Shown here: one piece after another, positions 21,653 through 31,335 of the stretch | Layout of the letters: every line of letters starts with the position of its first letter | How positions within the stretch are numbered: the first letter of the stretch is position 1 | Source: BJGV01 sp965205785 | Lineage (GTDB): Bacteria; Pseudomonadota; Gammaproteobacteria; Burkholderiales; Nitrosomonadaceae | Length of the DNA stretch: 64,000 nt | Assembly: GCA_965205785.1 (NCBI GenBank) | Contig: OZ242188.1 | Coordinates: 1,860,001-1,924,000, forward strand | Reading direction: 5' to 3' | The notes under the pieces: generated by a model | Told to the model about the DNA's origin: nothing | Seen by the model: the letters and a program-made list of their open reading frames with translations, nothing else | The model's database searches: none | Position numbers and translations under genes: made by a program

Positions 21653-23938
21653 ATGGCAAAAAGAGGGGTCACTGTTGATTTTACCGCAAATGTAGCTCGA
21701 TTTACTGGTGCTATTGATAAGGCCACAAATGACCTAGGTAAGTTTCAGACTAATGCTGCCCGTACCTCTAAAAATATTAATAGTTCTTTCGATAAGTTAG
21801 GTAGAAATATTAAGTCAGTATTTGGTGGCTTAGTTGCTACACTTGGAGTGCGTGAACTTGCACGTATGGGTGATTCATTTAAGAACATACAAGCACGTTT
21901 GAGATTAGCAACCAGTAGTGCTGAAGATTTTGGAAAAGCAAATGAAAACCTTGTAAGAATAGCACAAAGTACTAAAGCGCCACTTGAATCAACGTCAACT
22001 TTATATACACGTATTGCAAGGTCGCTGCTTGAAGTAGGCGGAACACAGGAGCAAGTTGCAGGAGTAACAGAATCTCTTGCTTTATCACTAAGGCTGTCTG
22101 GTGCGTCTGCTGAAGAATCAAGTTCTGCAATGTTGCAGTTCTCGCAAGCGGTTGCGTCAGGCGTGTTACGAGGAGAAGAATTTAATGCAGTGAATGAAGC
22201 CGCACCGCGAGCAATGCAAGCTTTAGCAAATGCAATTGATGTGCCTACCGGCGCATTGCGGGAAATGGCAAAAGAAGGATTAATTACAAGAGATATATTA
22301 GTTGATGCTTTTACTACACAGTTACCGACATTATTAAAAGAAGCACAGGAATTACCCGAAACAATTGGTGTCGCCTTCCAAGATTTACAAAATGAAGCTC
22401 TACTTGCAATAGGGGCGCTTGACGAGATGACATCTGCGAGCGCTTCCAGCGCAAATGCTATTTCACTAATAGGCAGTTCAGCGATTAAAGGTTTCTCTGC
22501 TGTTGCTACAGGTATCAATGCGGTTTCGGCCATCATACTAGAAACAGGCGGTTTAATTGCATCTACATTTGGAGCTTTATTTTCAGGTCAGATTGATTTA
22601 ATAGGTGATATTCGTAGTGTATATAGAGATAGGCTAAACGAGATTAGTGGTGATGTTAGTAAAGTAGTTGATAAGCTAACTGCACCAATAGTATTGGATG
22701 TAAATATCCCTGATGCTGATGAAGCGGCACTTAAAAGGCTCCAAGAGTTTAGGAAAACGCTTGATGGGTTCGCGGGTGCAAAATCTGCGAACAATTTAGC
22801 AAAAAGACAAGATTCTTTTATACAAAGCATAGATCTCAAAGCTAACACCCTTGGAAAATCACAGAAAGAAATTACGTTGCTTAAAGCAGCAACATTAGAG
22901 TTAGATGTATCTCAGTTACAGCTAGTTAAAAGCAATGCTCAGTTAATAGAATCGTATGGTATTTTTCTGGAAGATATAAAGGAATTTAATAAAGAGGAAG
23001 AAAATCGAAATAAAATTGTTAGAGAATTTATAGATCTCTCTCAGAATGAAAAAGAAGAAGTTGGCCTTCGACTTGACCGCATGAAGCTAGAAGCTTCTCT
23101 TAGTGAAGAGACATCTGAGATTCGTCAAAAATTACTCGCTCAATTTGATGAAGAAATAAGGTTAAAGAAACGGATTCTTGAAATTGGTAGCTTGGATATT
23201 CCAGAGGAAGAAAAGAATAGGCTGGAACAACAAGAACGCGCAAATTCACAGAAACGAAGTCAGATATTAGATATTCAAGAAATTATAGATAAACAAACCG
23301 AAGCTGCAAATACTAGCCGTAAGATATGGGATAACTTTTTACTCAGTTTTCAGCAAACAATGGGTAGTTCAATTTCTCGAATCTTGCATGGCGATTTTAA
23401 CAATATATTAGGGGCCTGGAAGTCACTGTTATTAAATATGGTAGCAGAAGCCGCTGCTGCTCAATTAGGTAAAGTACTATTTGGTGGAATTGGCGCCAGT
23501 CTACTTTCCGGTATTGGATCAATTTTTGGTAGTTTAGGATTTGGTACTTCAGCTGGCGGAGGTGGCGCGGTTGTTACTGGAGGCGGCGGCATTGGTTTTG
23601 CAGAAAAAGGCGCTGTATTTTCTAACAATGTCGCAAAGTTTGCTAGAGGTGGAATTGTAGATAGCTTAACGCCATTCAAATTTAATAATGGTGGAACAGT
23701 TAGTAATGGAATTATGGGTGAGGCTGGGCCGGAAGCAATTGTACCTTTACAAAGAGATTCCAGGGGTAGGCTTGGCGTATCTGGTGGCGGTAGAAATATA
23801 ACAATAAATGACAACAGAGTTATCCAAATAGATAGTCGCAGTGATCGTAATGCAATTATCCAAGACATGAAAAGAGTTTCTGATGAAGGTAATGTTGAGT
23901 TAGTAGATCGACTAGAAAGGCAAGGGAGCTTGGGTTGA
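21653..23938 (+). CDS. Tail tape measure protein
   Basis: The 761-residue protein has the tape-measure N-terminal domain (VDFTANVARFTGAIDKATNDL, later RGEEFNAVNEAAPRAMQALANA and LREMAKEGLITRDILVDAF), hydrophobic and coiled-coil middle parts, and a C-terminal GEAGPEAIVPLQRDSRGRLGV motif. It sets tail length and is ejected with the DNA. The modest size predicts a fairly short tail. Confidence 0.92.
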   Translation: MAKRGVTVDFTANVARFTGAIDKATNDLGKFQTNAARTSKNINSSFDKLGRNIKSVFGGLVATLGVRELARMGDSFKNIQARLRLATSSAEDFGKANENLVRIAQSTKAPLESTSTLYTRIARSLLEVGGTQEQVAGVTESLALSLRLSGASAEESSSAMLQFSQAVASGVLRGEEFNAVNEAAPRAMQALANAIDVPTGALREMAKEGLITRDILVDAFTTQLPTLLKEAQELPETIGVAFQDLQNEALLAIGALDEMTSASASSANAISLIGSSAIKGFSAVATGINAVSAIILETGGLIASTFGALFSGQIDLIGDIRSVYRDRLNEISGDVSKVVDKLTAPIVLDVNIPDADEAALKRLQEFRKTLDGFAGAKSANNLAKRQDSFIQSIDLKANTLGKSQKEITLLKAATLELDVSQLQLVKSNAQLIESYGIFLEDIKEFNKEEENRNKIVREFIDLSQNEKEEVGLRLDRMKLEASLSEETSEIRQKLLAQFDEEIRLKKRILEIGSLDIPEEEKNRLEQQERANSQKRSQILDIQEIIDKQTEAANTSRKIWDNFLLSFQQTMGSSISRILHGDFNNILGAWKSLLLNMVAEAAAAQLGKVLFGGIGASLLSGIGSIFGSLGFGTSAGGGGAVVTGGGGIGFAEKGAVFSNNVAKFARGGIVDSLTPFKFNNGGTVSNGIMGEAGPEAIVPLQRDSRGRLGVSGGGRNITINDNRVIQIDSRSDRNAIIQDMKRVSDEGNVELVDRLERQGSLG

Positions 23939-24552
23939 TGTCAGAGATTCTATTTGATAAATCATTATCCATTGGTGAGTTTGGTTGGGGCCTTAATCGT
24001 AATGATGTAAATTTTGAGTCTCAATTTGGTTCGCAGGGACTAGAAATATCACCTCCATTATGGGAGGTTCAGATTGAAACAGCGGGTGGAATGACTGAAG
24101 AGAATTCTGGTGATTGGAAGGTTCTTATCTTGCAATTGAAAGGAAGAATTAATCAGTTGTTATTGTGGAATGTGAATCGCCCTTCGCCCCTTGGAACTAT
24201 GCGTGGCAACATGACGCTTAATCAAGCCGCCTCTCAGGGTGATACAGTTATGTCTATTGTTGCGTCTGGAGAAGTTGGTAAAACTCTCTTAAAAGGCGAT
24301 TTATTGGGCATAGGTACTGGTCTTACTAGGCAAGTAGTTATGTGTACGGGCAATCCTGTTTCAGATGGTAGTGGAATTATTGATTTTCCTTTTGAGCCGC
24401 CTATTAGAAATGATCACTTATTATCTGCAGTAGTAACATGGGATAAGCCAATGGCGCTATTTAGACGAGCTGATTCTGTAGATTTATGGAAACGTAAAAA
24501 GCGTGTTGTAGCTGTAAATTCTTATTCCTTCCGGGAAGATGTGAGGCCTTAA
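23935..24552 (+). CDS. Minor tail protein, distal-tail-like
   Basis: The 205-residue product, directly after the tape measure, is beta-rich (LWEVQIETAGGMTEENSGDWKVLILQLKGR, then FRRADSVDLWKRKKRVVAVNSYSFREDVRP). Its position and pattern suit a distal-tail or tail-tip adaptor. It overlaps the tape measure by 4 bases. Confidence 0.6.
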   Translation: MMSEILFDKSLSIGEFGWGLNRNDVNFESQFGSQGLEISPPLWEVQIETAGGMTEENSGDWKVLILQLKGRINQLLLWNVNRPSPLGTMRGNMTLNQAASQGDTVMSIVASGEVGKTLLKGDLLGIGTGLTRQVVMCTGNPVSDGSGIIDFPFEPPIRNDHLLSAVVTWDKPMALFRRADSVDLWKRKKRVVAVNSYSFREDVRP

Positions 24553-25140
24553 ATGGCAGATTTAAATGCGAGCCAACAAAGTGAATTAGAGAAGTCAGCG
24601 ATACGGACTGTATTTTTTGTTGAACTTCATTTTAAATCTACTACATTATATTTTTCAACAGCTATTCAAAATATTGATTGGGGTGGTTTTACTTGGGTTG
24701 GGTTGGGTACGATTGGCAATATTACGGCTGTTGATGAAGCAGAAGGAGTTGACTCTAAATCCATTACTTTTGTATTAAATCTGGCAGAAACCACGCAACT
24801 TGCTGTCGCCATTGGTAATGTTGATGAATACAGAGGGCGTGATGCGAAAATGTATTTCTGTCCACTTGATGAAAACTTTCTGTTGGTTGGTACCCCTGTA
24901 ATTGCTTGGCGTGGAATTATGGATACGATTGTTACCAGCGTTGAATCGGATGGTGGAGGTACAATCTCTCTTAAATGTGAAACATCGGCATATGGATTAA
25001 AGCGTAACGAAGTGTTACGGGTAAATGGTCCAACACATAAGAAAAAATTCCCAAATGAAACAGGTTTTGATTATTTACCAGATCTTATAGCAAATCCTCA
25101 TATTTGGTTATCGAAAAGATTTAGACAGAATACAAGTTAA
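24553..25140 (+). CDS. Tail tip protein, DUF2163-like
   Basis: The 195-residue protein resembles the DUF2163 proteins of GTA-like and related tails: LEKSAIRTVFFVELHF, then NIDWGGFTWVGLGTIGNIT and MYFCPLDENFLLVGTPVIAWRGIMD. It follows the distal-tail-like gene without a gap. It probably forms part of the tip hub. Confidence 0.6.
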   Translation: MADLNASQQSELEKSAIRTVFFVELHFKSTTLYFSTAIQNIDWGGFTWVGLGTIGNITAVDEAEGVDSKSITFVLNLAETTQLAVAIGNVDEYRGRDAKMYFCPLDENFLLVGTPVIAWRGIMDTIVTSVESDGGGTISLKCETSAYGLKRNEVLRVNGPTHKKKFPNETGFDYLPDLIANPHIWLSKRFRQNTS

Positions 25141-25149
25141 AGATGAATC

Positions 25150-25509
25150 ATGAATTTACCAGAATATATAGAGTTACATTTAGAAAAGAGATTTGAATGG
25201 GGCTCAAATGACTGCATTACTTTCACAGTAGGATGGATTGAAGTCCAAACAGGCCGTGATTATTTAACAAAACATAAGCCTTGGCGAAGTAAGTTTGAAG
25301 CACATAGAAAATTAAGAGGCCTAAATGGCCTCTTTTTTTTATTCAATCAAAACTTAAAACAGATAAATCCAAATTTTGCTAGGGACGGAGATATATCTTT
25401 ATACGATAAGACGGCTTGTATTTTTAGCGGTAGACATATTGTTTCTGTTGATATAGACGGGCTTACTTTTAAAGATAGGATGATAGCAAAATGCGCCTGG
25501 CGGTTCTAA
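25150..25509 (+). CDS. Tail tip DUF6950/NlpC-like protein
   Basis: The 119-residue protein resembles the DUF6950 group often encoded between tip genes: MNLPEYIELHLEKRFEWGSNDCITFTVGWI with the DC pair, and GDISLYDKT, then GRHIVSVD. The layout recalls the NlpC/P60 fold of tail-tip peptidoglycan enzymes, with Cys in SNDC and His in RHIV, but catalytic activity is uncertain. It overlaps the tip gene by 19 bases. Confidence 0.6.
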   Translation: MNLPEYIELHLEKRFEWGSNDCITFTVGWIEVQTGRDYLTKHKPWRSKFEAHRKLRGLNGLFFLFNQNLKQINPNFARDGDISLYDKTACIFSGRHIVSVDIDGLTFKDRMIAKCAWRF

Positions 25510-28500
25510 TACTTTTTTTGTTTTTGCCATTATCCGCATACGCTGAACCATTTAGTCTTAGCGCGGTGTTATTTACTGTGCTTGGTGTTAGTGTCACCGT
25601 TGGTGGAGCTATAACCGCTGCATCTATTGCAATAACTATTAGTACAACTGTTTTTGGTTTTGTACAATCAGCAGCGGCCAAGAAAAAGGCAAAGAGGAGG
25701 GCAGCAAGAGCCAGAGCAGATTTTCTAGAATCGTTACATGATAAAAAGGTAACAAGGATAGCAACAGAAGCGCCATATAGATATGTATATGGAAGAGATC
25801 GCGTTGGAGCAAATATTGTAGCCATTTTTGTCAATGGGAATATTGATCAATTTCAGCATGTAGTTTGTGAATTTGCTGCGCATGAAAGTGATGAAATTGA
25901 GAAGGTTTTTGTTAATAAGAAAGATGTTGGGCCGCTTGACGGTGATGGAAACGTAACTGAAGGAGATTATTTTAAAATAACTCCCCAGACGGCCCATGAA
26001 GAATTTGTTATTCAGACACATACGTTGTCGCACCAACCAACTAGCTCTTTTGAGGTTATTGCATATGGAATCGATAACATTGTACCGAGAGATGGCCCAC
26101 GTCCATTCTCTATTTCAGTTCCATATACGCTTGACGGCTTAGATATTACTGTTAATTGGATTCCTAGTTTTTCGCAGACTTTAACTGTTTACAGGATCAC
26201 TTATCAGTGGGAAATAACTAAACCTTTTGTACGAGTAAAGAAACATTTAGGAGTAGCGGGTGAAGCTGCAGATGCATCTCTTATATCTGAATTTCCTGAT
26301 AAATGGACAGTTGATTCAAAGTTATCTGGACATACATATATTGTTGTTCGATTAGATGTCAATGAAGAAGACTTTCAGAATGGCATCCCAGATATAGAAG
26401 TTGTACTTCGCGGTAAAAAATTATTCGACCCTCGTACAGGATTAACTGAATGGAGTCAAAACCCTGCATTAGTTAGATATGATTATTTAACATCAGAATT
26501 TTGTAACGTTGCTGCAGCTGATCTTCCTGTGGCACACTTTATTACTGCTGCAAATGTTTGTGATGAAGTAAGAGCGTTTGGTCCGCTTTATACTTTTAAT
26601 GGAATAGTCACTGCTGATCAAGACCGATTTTTTGTACTTGACGCTATGACTGAGGCGGATGCAGGAACCTTGGTTGCAACAACTTGGGAGACTACATCAG
26701 GGAAATATGTTGCGCCTAGTGCAACGCTTAATCAGTCTGATATTGTTGGTGGGCTTACTGTGTTGTCTGGTATTTCCGATGCCGATGTCAATAATGGGGT
26801 TCGTGGTCAATATGCTGATCCTATTAATGATTATGTCGTTACAGATTTTGAACCATTCCAAAATGCTGCATTTAGAGCTAATGATGGCAGAGATAAATAT
26901 ATAAATATAGATTTTCCTTTCACCAACAGTAAACAGCGCGTTCATAATTTAGCACGTATTTTTATTGAGGATCAAAGAAATGCTTTTTCCATAGAAGCAG
27001 ATTTTTCATATAAAGCATGGGATAGAAGAGTTGGCGATAGAGTAAATTTTGATAGTTCGTTTTTAGGGCAGACACAGAAGGTCTTTCGTATTACTCATAG
27101 AAAGTACTCTCCTGGATCACCAATAAAACTTACTTTAAAAGAAGACGCGCCTGAAATTTGGGATGAAGCTGATACTGTTACAGTTGACTCTACTCCAAAC
27201 TCTGATATACCAAGTTCTCTCATTGTTGCACCTATTGGCTTTATCACCTTGGAGTCAGGTACAAATGCTCTTTTAGTGGGGCAGGATGGAACAATAACTT
27301 CCCGAATTTTAGCAACCTGGCCCGCTGTAACCTCTGCGAATATTGACAGAATAGAAGTTGAGTGGCAAAAACAGGGAGAATCGATTTGGAATAGGTCGGA
27401 TATAGATAAACTGGAGACTAATTTATATCTGGCACCTGTAGAAGATTTGTCCTGGTATATTGTTAGGATAAGGTCGGTAAACCAGTCTATAAACAAAAAA
27501 TCAGATTGGAAACATTCAGAACTTCATCAGGTCGTTGGCAAAAGTGAGCCGCCGTCAGATCTGTCAGATTTTCTGATTGATGGAAGAAATTTAACATGGA
27601 CCAATGTATTTGACATTGATCTTGCTGGTTATAGGTTAAGATTTCATTTTGATAGTAGCCTAGATTGGAATAGTGCAAATCCGTTACATGACGGACTAAT
27701 TACTGAGAATCCTTTTAATTTAATTGCTTTGCCGTTTGGTCCTGTAACCATTATGGGTAAGGCTGTTGATTCATCTGGAAATGAATCACTCAATGCAGCT
27801 GTAATTTTTACGGATCTTGGAGATATTCCAGTAGCAAATAATCTGGAGGAACTTTCTTATGATCCTAGTTTTCCTGGCACATTAACAGACTGCTTAGTTG
27901 TTTCAAATGAATTAGTAGCAAACTCAGTAGACTCATTTTACGGTGCTGATAATCAATCATTCTATGGATCTGATCCGAATGCTTCTGCATATAAGGCCGC
28001 AGCTGGTTTCCGTCAGATGGTTTATGAGCCGCCAGAGTTCGCACCTAAAGCTATATTACCTGGTTCAAATATAACTCTTAGCCTCGATACGGAAGGTATC
28101 GACGTTCTAATTGAATATAGATTTTCTGGAAAGGACCCCGCTTATGGACAGAATGATGGGGACTCCATGTATGGACAGGTTGATACCGATCCTTTCTATG
28201 AAGGAATGATAGGAAGTTGGCAAAGATGGCCTGGATTAATCACGGCTGAAGTAACAGGGTATGAATTCAGAGTAACAATCGGCACAAGCGAAATTCAGGG
28301 AAAAATAAAAGACTTCAATGTAATTGTTGATGCGCCAGATATTGTGGAATCGGTTGCTGATATTGTCAGTGCTGTTGCACCAACGAATATTCCTTTTAAC
28401 AAATCATTCACAAAAATAACGAGTATTCAAGCAACGCTCCAGGTTAACGGATCTGGAGCAGAGACTATTGAAATTGATAAATCAGTTCCACTTCAACCTA

Positions 28501-28574
28501 ACTTTAATGCTTATAACTCTTCACACGTAGCAGTTGCAGGGGCGAAAGCCGACTTTACCATACAAGGATTTTAG
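25491..28574 (+). CDS. Tail tip/central hub protein, J-like
   Basis: This 1027-residue protein is the tail host-recognition hub. It has a second-domain pattern typical of tip attachment proteins (YRYVYGRDRVGANIVAIF, later SEFCNVAAADLPVAHF), Ig/FN3-like middle domains (about 580-760) and a beta C-terminus. Unusually it opens with a signal-peptide-like sequence (MRLAVLILFLFLPLSAYAEP) and a second long hydrophobic stretch (about 22-60). The start ATG lies inside the preceding gene. Confidence 0.8.
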   Translation: MRLAVLILFLFLPLSAYAEPFSLSAVLFTVLGVSVTVGGAITAASIAITISTTVFGFVQSAAAKKKAKRRAARARADFLESLHDKKVTRIATEAPYRYVYGRDRVGANIVAIFVNGNIDQFQHVVCEFAAHESDEIEKVFVNKKDVGPLDGDGNVTEGDYFKITPQTAHEEFVIQTHTLSHQPTSSFEVIAYGIDNIVPRDGPRPFSISVPYTLDGLDITVNWIPSFSQTLTVYRITYQWEITKPFVRVKKHLGVAGEAADASLISEFPDKWTVDSKLSGHTYIVVRLDVNEEDFQNGIPDIEVVLRGKKLFDPRTGLTEWSQNPALVRYDYLTSEFCNVAAADLPVAHFITAANVCDEVRAFGPLYTFNGIVTADQDRFFVLDAMTEADAGTLVATTWETTSGKYVAPSATLNQSDIVGGLTVLSGISDADVNNGVRGQYADPINDYVVTDFEPFQNAAFRANDGRDKYINIDFPFTNSKQRVHNLARIFIEDQRNAFSIEADFSYKAWDRRVGDRVNFDSSFLGQTQKVFRITHRKYSPGSPIKLTLKEDAPEIWDEADTVTVDSTPNSDIPSSLIVAPIGFITLESGTNALLVGQDGTITSRILATWPAVTSANIDRIEVEWQKQGESIWNRSDIDKLETNLYLAPVEDLSWYIVRIRSVNQSINKKSDWKHSELHQVVGKSEPPSDLSDFLIDGRNLTWTNVFDIDLAGYRLRFHFDSSLDWNSANPLHDGLITENPFNLIALPFGPVTIMGKAVDSSGNESLNAAVIFTDLGDIPVANNLEELSYDPSFPGTLTDCLVVSNELVANSVDSFYGADNQSFYGSDPNASAYKAAAGFRQMVYEPPEFAPKAILPGSNITLSLDTEGIDVLIEYRFSGKDPAYGQNDGDSMYGQVDTDPFYEGMIGSWQRWPGLITAEVTGYEFRVTIGTSEIQGKIKDFNVIVDAPDIVESVADIVSAVAPTNIPFNKSFTKITSIQATLQVNGSGAETIEIDKSVPLQPNFNAYNSSHVAVAGAKADFTIQGF

Positions 28575-28577
28575 ACC

Positions 28578-29663
28578 ATGACGCAATTACCAGCTAGAAC
28601 GGGGGTATCAGATACCTATCCTAATCCAGATAACGCCACAATGCGTTCCTCGATGGGTACTATACATGATGTTCTCAAAGAGGCATTTGAGACAGCTATG
28701 ATTTCCCTTGCTGCAGCGGCTACAACAAATATAGGTGGTCAGCTTTCTACTAAATTATTAATAACTGGAACAGGTGGGCCAGTTACATCATTGGGATCAA
28801 CTTATAGAGGCCCTATAGAGTTACAAATTGATACAGGTCCAGTTACCTTTACATATAACCTTACGACATTAAGGACCCCTGGATCAGTCGATCTAGTAGC
28901 CTATGCAGGAGACATACTTTTAGCTTTTCCAAAAGGTGATCCGCTTGATGGTTGGCATATAACACGCTTACATCGTGCTACAGCAAAGAGGGTTTCAATA
29001 GCTAGTCACGCAACTACAGCGGCTATATGGGAGGACGCGGCTCAAGATGTAGATTGGACCGGCACCGAAACCACAACTGCGCTTCCAGACGCACCTTTGA
29101 TTGGAGCTCGTAGAAAATTACATATTGCTGCAGCCTGTTCATTTACTGCTGATGCAAATTTATTAATTGATGGTTTAGCAGCGGCTGAAACTGTCACGTT
29201 GGCAGCAAATGACATTGTAGATGTATTTGCAATTGCTCTTGATACTTTCAGATTAGTAATTACTAAATATGATGGTAGTCCGGTTCGAGGATATGCAACT
29301 GACGCAGAAGCAGCCGCTGGAACTGTAACAAATAAACCCATAGTTCCATCTGTTCTAGCATCCTTGTATGGTGCGGGTTCACAAACGAATGAGATAACCC
29401 CACTAAAAATAAGTGGCTCACTTGATAATCAGAAAATAGTAAAGAGGGGTTCTGTATCTAACACATCATCTGGAACAGTTAACTTTGATGATGATTTTCC
29501 TACTGCTTGTCAGAATGTCATTTTAACTTGCCAGGATGGAGCTTTTAGACATGCTTTTCTAACTGCCGCTCCTCTCGTTGGTTCTTTCACATACGAAGTA
29601 GACAGTTCTGGCGGCTCTACAGCAGCAACCGATGTCCTGTACTGGCAAGCAGAAGGCTACTAA
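28578..29663 (+). CDS. Putative tail fibre / distal structural protein
   Basis: The 361-residue product follows the tip gene by 3 bases. Alanine/threonine-rich, beta-like strands and a C-terminal NTSSGTVNFDDDFPTACQNVILTCQDG domain (a motif seen in fibre tips that ends with short beta strands) suggest a trimeric fibre. It is a likely receptor-binding part, with function inferred from position and composition. Confidence 0.6.
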   Translation: MTQLPARTGVSDTYPNPDNATMRSSMGTIHDVLKEAFETAMISLAAAATTNIGGQLSTKLLITGTGGPVTSLGSTYRGPIELQIDTGPVTFTYNLTTLRTPGSVDLVAYAGDILLAFPKGDPLDGWHITRLHRATAKRVSIASHATTAAIWEDAAQDVDWTGTETTTALPDAPLIGARRKLHIAAACSFTADANLLIDGLAAAETVTLAANDIVDVFAIALDTFRLVITKYDGSPVRGYATDAEAAAGTVTNKPIVPSVLASLYGAGSQTNEITPLKISGSLDNQKIVKRGSVSNTSSGTVNFDDDFPTACQNVILTCQDGAFRHAFLTAAPLVGSFTYEVDSSGGSTAATDVLYWQAEGY

Positions 29664-29692
29664 TACATCAGCTAAGTATTTTAGAGGGAAGG

Positions 29693-29998
29693 ATGGCGAA
29701 AGAGTTTAAAGAGCAAGCTGCTCATTTCTGGAGCAATTGGCTCTGGACCATGATAGGAAACATTCCATTACTCGGACCATTATTTCAAACATGGTTGTGG
29801 GCAATAACACGCGAGTATTACCAGTGGAAACTTAAATATTTTAAGTCACAGAATAAAGAGCCAAGTTTCAAACTCACTATTAAAAAAATGCGTTTCTGGA
29901 AGCTTGATATGCACTGGAGCAATGGAGGGAATGCTTTTGCTACCTTGTGTTGGTTTGGTATTTGGTGGTGGATATTAACAATATTTAAAGTTATTTAA
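29693..29998 (+). CDS. Hypothetical tryptophan-rich membrane protein
   Basis: The 101-residue product has many tryptophans (FWSNWLWTMIGNIPLLGPLF and CWFGIWWWILTIFKVI) and two membrane segments separated by a basic segment. GGAAGG precedes the ATG. It opens the lysis region and might assist the holin; no family recognised. Confidence 0.5.
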   Translation: MAKEFKEQAAHFWSNWLWTMIGNIPLLGPLFQTWLWAITREYYQWKLKYFKSQNKEPSFKLTIKKMRFWKLDMHWSNGGNAFATLCWFGIWWWILTIFKVI

Positions 29999-30256
29999 AT
30001 GTCTAAACTGAACTTTAATTCTGAAAAGTTACACACATACGCTCTTATTGCTTTGGTAGGTGTTGTCATTTTGATGATGGTTAGTTTAGGTCAGGAAGAA
30101 ACAAGGTCAAAGAATGTTGATGAGACTACGGCAGAAAATAGGGACTGGTTAAAGATTCTCTCTGATAGAGAAAGAGTTCAGATGATAAAAAGTTGCAAGC
30201 TTGAAATACAAATTGCACGAGTTGAAGAACGGCAGAAATGTTTACACAAAGAATAA
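29999..30256 (+). CDS. Hypothetical single-span lysis-region protein
   Basis: The 85-residue product has one membrane segment (about residues 13-30, TYALIALVGVVILMMVSL) and a charged helical C-terminus. It starts right after the previous stop and lies two genes before the peptidase. It could be a second holin or antiholin (inference). Confidence 0.5.
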   Translation: MSKLNFNSEKLHTYALIALVGVVILMMVSLGQEETRSKNVDETTAENRDWLKILSDRERVQMIKSCKLEIQIARVEERQKCLHKE

Positions 30257-30276
30257 TTATCAACTACGGAGAGAGA

Positions 30277-30513
30277 ATGGAGAAGCAGGCGATTATTCAT
30301 GCAATGGCTACATCAACAACTGCAGCAAAACTATCAGCAACAGCAATGACGGTAGGTGGTGGGGCGTCAGTGTATGGATGGTTCACTGTGAATGAATGGT
30401 GCGCTGTTATAGGTGCAAGCGCGGCTGTGTTTTTTGGGTTTTTAACAGTAATGATTCGGTACAAAACATATTTATTGTTAAAAAAAGATAAGGAGCTAAG
30501 TAAAACTAATTAG
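30277..30513 (+). CDS. Holin, class II-like
   Basis: The 78-residue protein has two membrane segments (LSATAMTVGGGASVYGWF and WCAVIGASAAVFFGFLTVMI) with a basic C-terminus, resembling HP1-type class II holins. GGAGAGAG lies next to ATG 30277, preferred over the upstream in-frame ATG 30238. It should open the inner membrane at lysis time. The M15 enzyme gene follows by 9 bases. Confidence 0.72.
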   Translation: MEKQAIIHAMATSTTAAKLSATAMTVGGGASVYGWFTVNEWCAVIGASAAVFFGFLTVMIRYKTYLLLKKDKELSKTN

Positions 30514-30522
30514 GAGAGAGAG

Positions 30523-31335
30523 ATGGATTTAACAAATGTATTAAACAAGGTGACTGACATACCTTGGATCAAGTCAAAGACCATGAGAGTGTCCTTGGTT
30601 TTTGATGCTATTTATGTGATGTTGCTGGCGGCCGCTGCAGCTTTTCAAATGCTGCCCTGGGAGTGGGCTACAGGTATTGGCTTCGCGCTCGCTAATTTTA
30701 AAAACCAGCTAGACAAATATCTGAGAGTGATTACTAAAAACGGGATACTTCCGCTTAACACCAACAAAATGAGGTTGGTAATAGATGAGGAGCAAGCTGC
30801 CAAGAAAGCTATTGCAAAGTCTATGGGCAAAGATGTGCCAGATGTGGCCGAAGTGATTGTAAAAGCTCCGGCCATGGCGACTAATACAGTTAAGACTATT
30901 ACTCCGGCGCTTAGTCAAAGTTTAACTATTGAGCATTACTTTGGTGTTTATATTGATCATGCTGAAGTAACCGAAATAATTAAGGCTAATGCTGTTGATT
31001 TAGTATCAAAGGTAAACAAGTTATTAGATACTTTTACTAAGTCAACCGGAAAAGTTTTAACTATTAATCCTGTGACAGGGAACCTGGTTTCAGGAAAGAC
31101 CAAAATCGGCGGCGGATTCAGAATACAGGCATCTACTGAGGGAGCGCCACGAAGTGCACATAAGGTAGGTATGGGCGTTGATATTGCTGACGCTGACGGT
31201 CTACTTGATGACTGGTTAACTCCAGAGCGTTTAGAAGCGCACGGATTGTTTTCTGAAGCTCCAATACATACCCCTCGTTGGAGCCACTTACAAACCAGAG
31301 CCGTTCCTTCTGGAAATAGGCAATTCAACATATGA
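30523..31335 (+). CDS. Membrane-anchored M15-type endolysin
   Basis: The 270-residue protein has an N-terminal hydrophobic region (about residues 23-60, with a long alanine stretch), a linker, then a C-terminal M15-type peptidase domain. The zinc motif SAHKVGMGVDIAD (S-x-H-x-x-G-x-x-x-D) and WSHLQ supply His/Asp ligands. M15 phage enzymes cleave peptidoglycan cross-links. The anchor suggests export or holding at the membrane before lysis, or a fused holin-like domain. It overlaps the spanin gene by 4 bases. Confidence 0.78.
   Translation: MDLTNVLNKVTDIPWIKSKTMRVSLVFDAIYVMLLAAAAAFQMLPWEWATGIGFALANFKNQLDKYLRVITKNGILPLNTNKMRLVIDEEQAAKKAIAKSMGKDVPDVAEVIVKAPAMATNTVKTITPALSQSLTIEHYFGVYIDHAEVTEIIKANAVDLVSKVNKLLDTFTKSTGKVLTINPVTGNLVSGKTKIGGGFRIQASTEGAPRSAHKVGMGVDIADADGLLDDWLTPERLEAHGLFSEAPIHTPRWSHLQTRAVPSGNRQFNI

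Noticed and set aside
21745..22536. 263-codon minus-strand open frame inside the tape measure gene
   Set aside because: It lies fully opposite a clear tape measure protein, lacks a ribosome site and has a composition typical of antisense frames.
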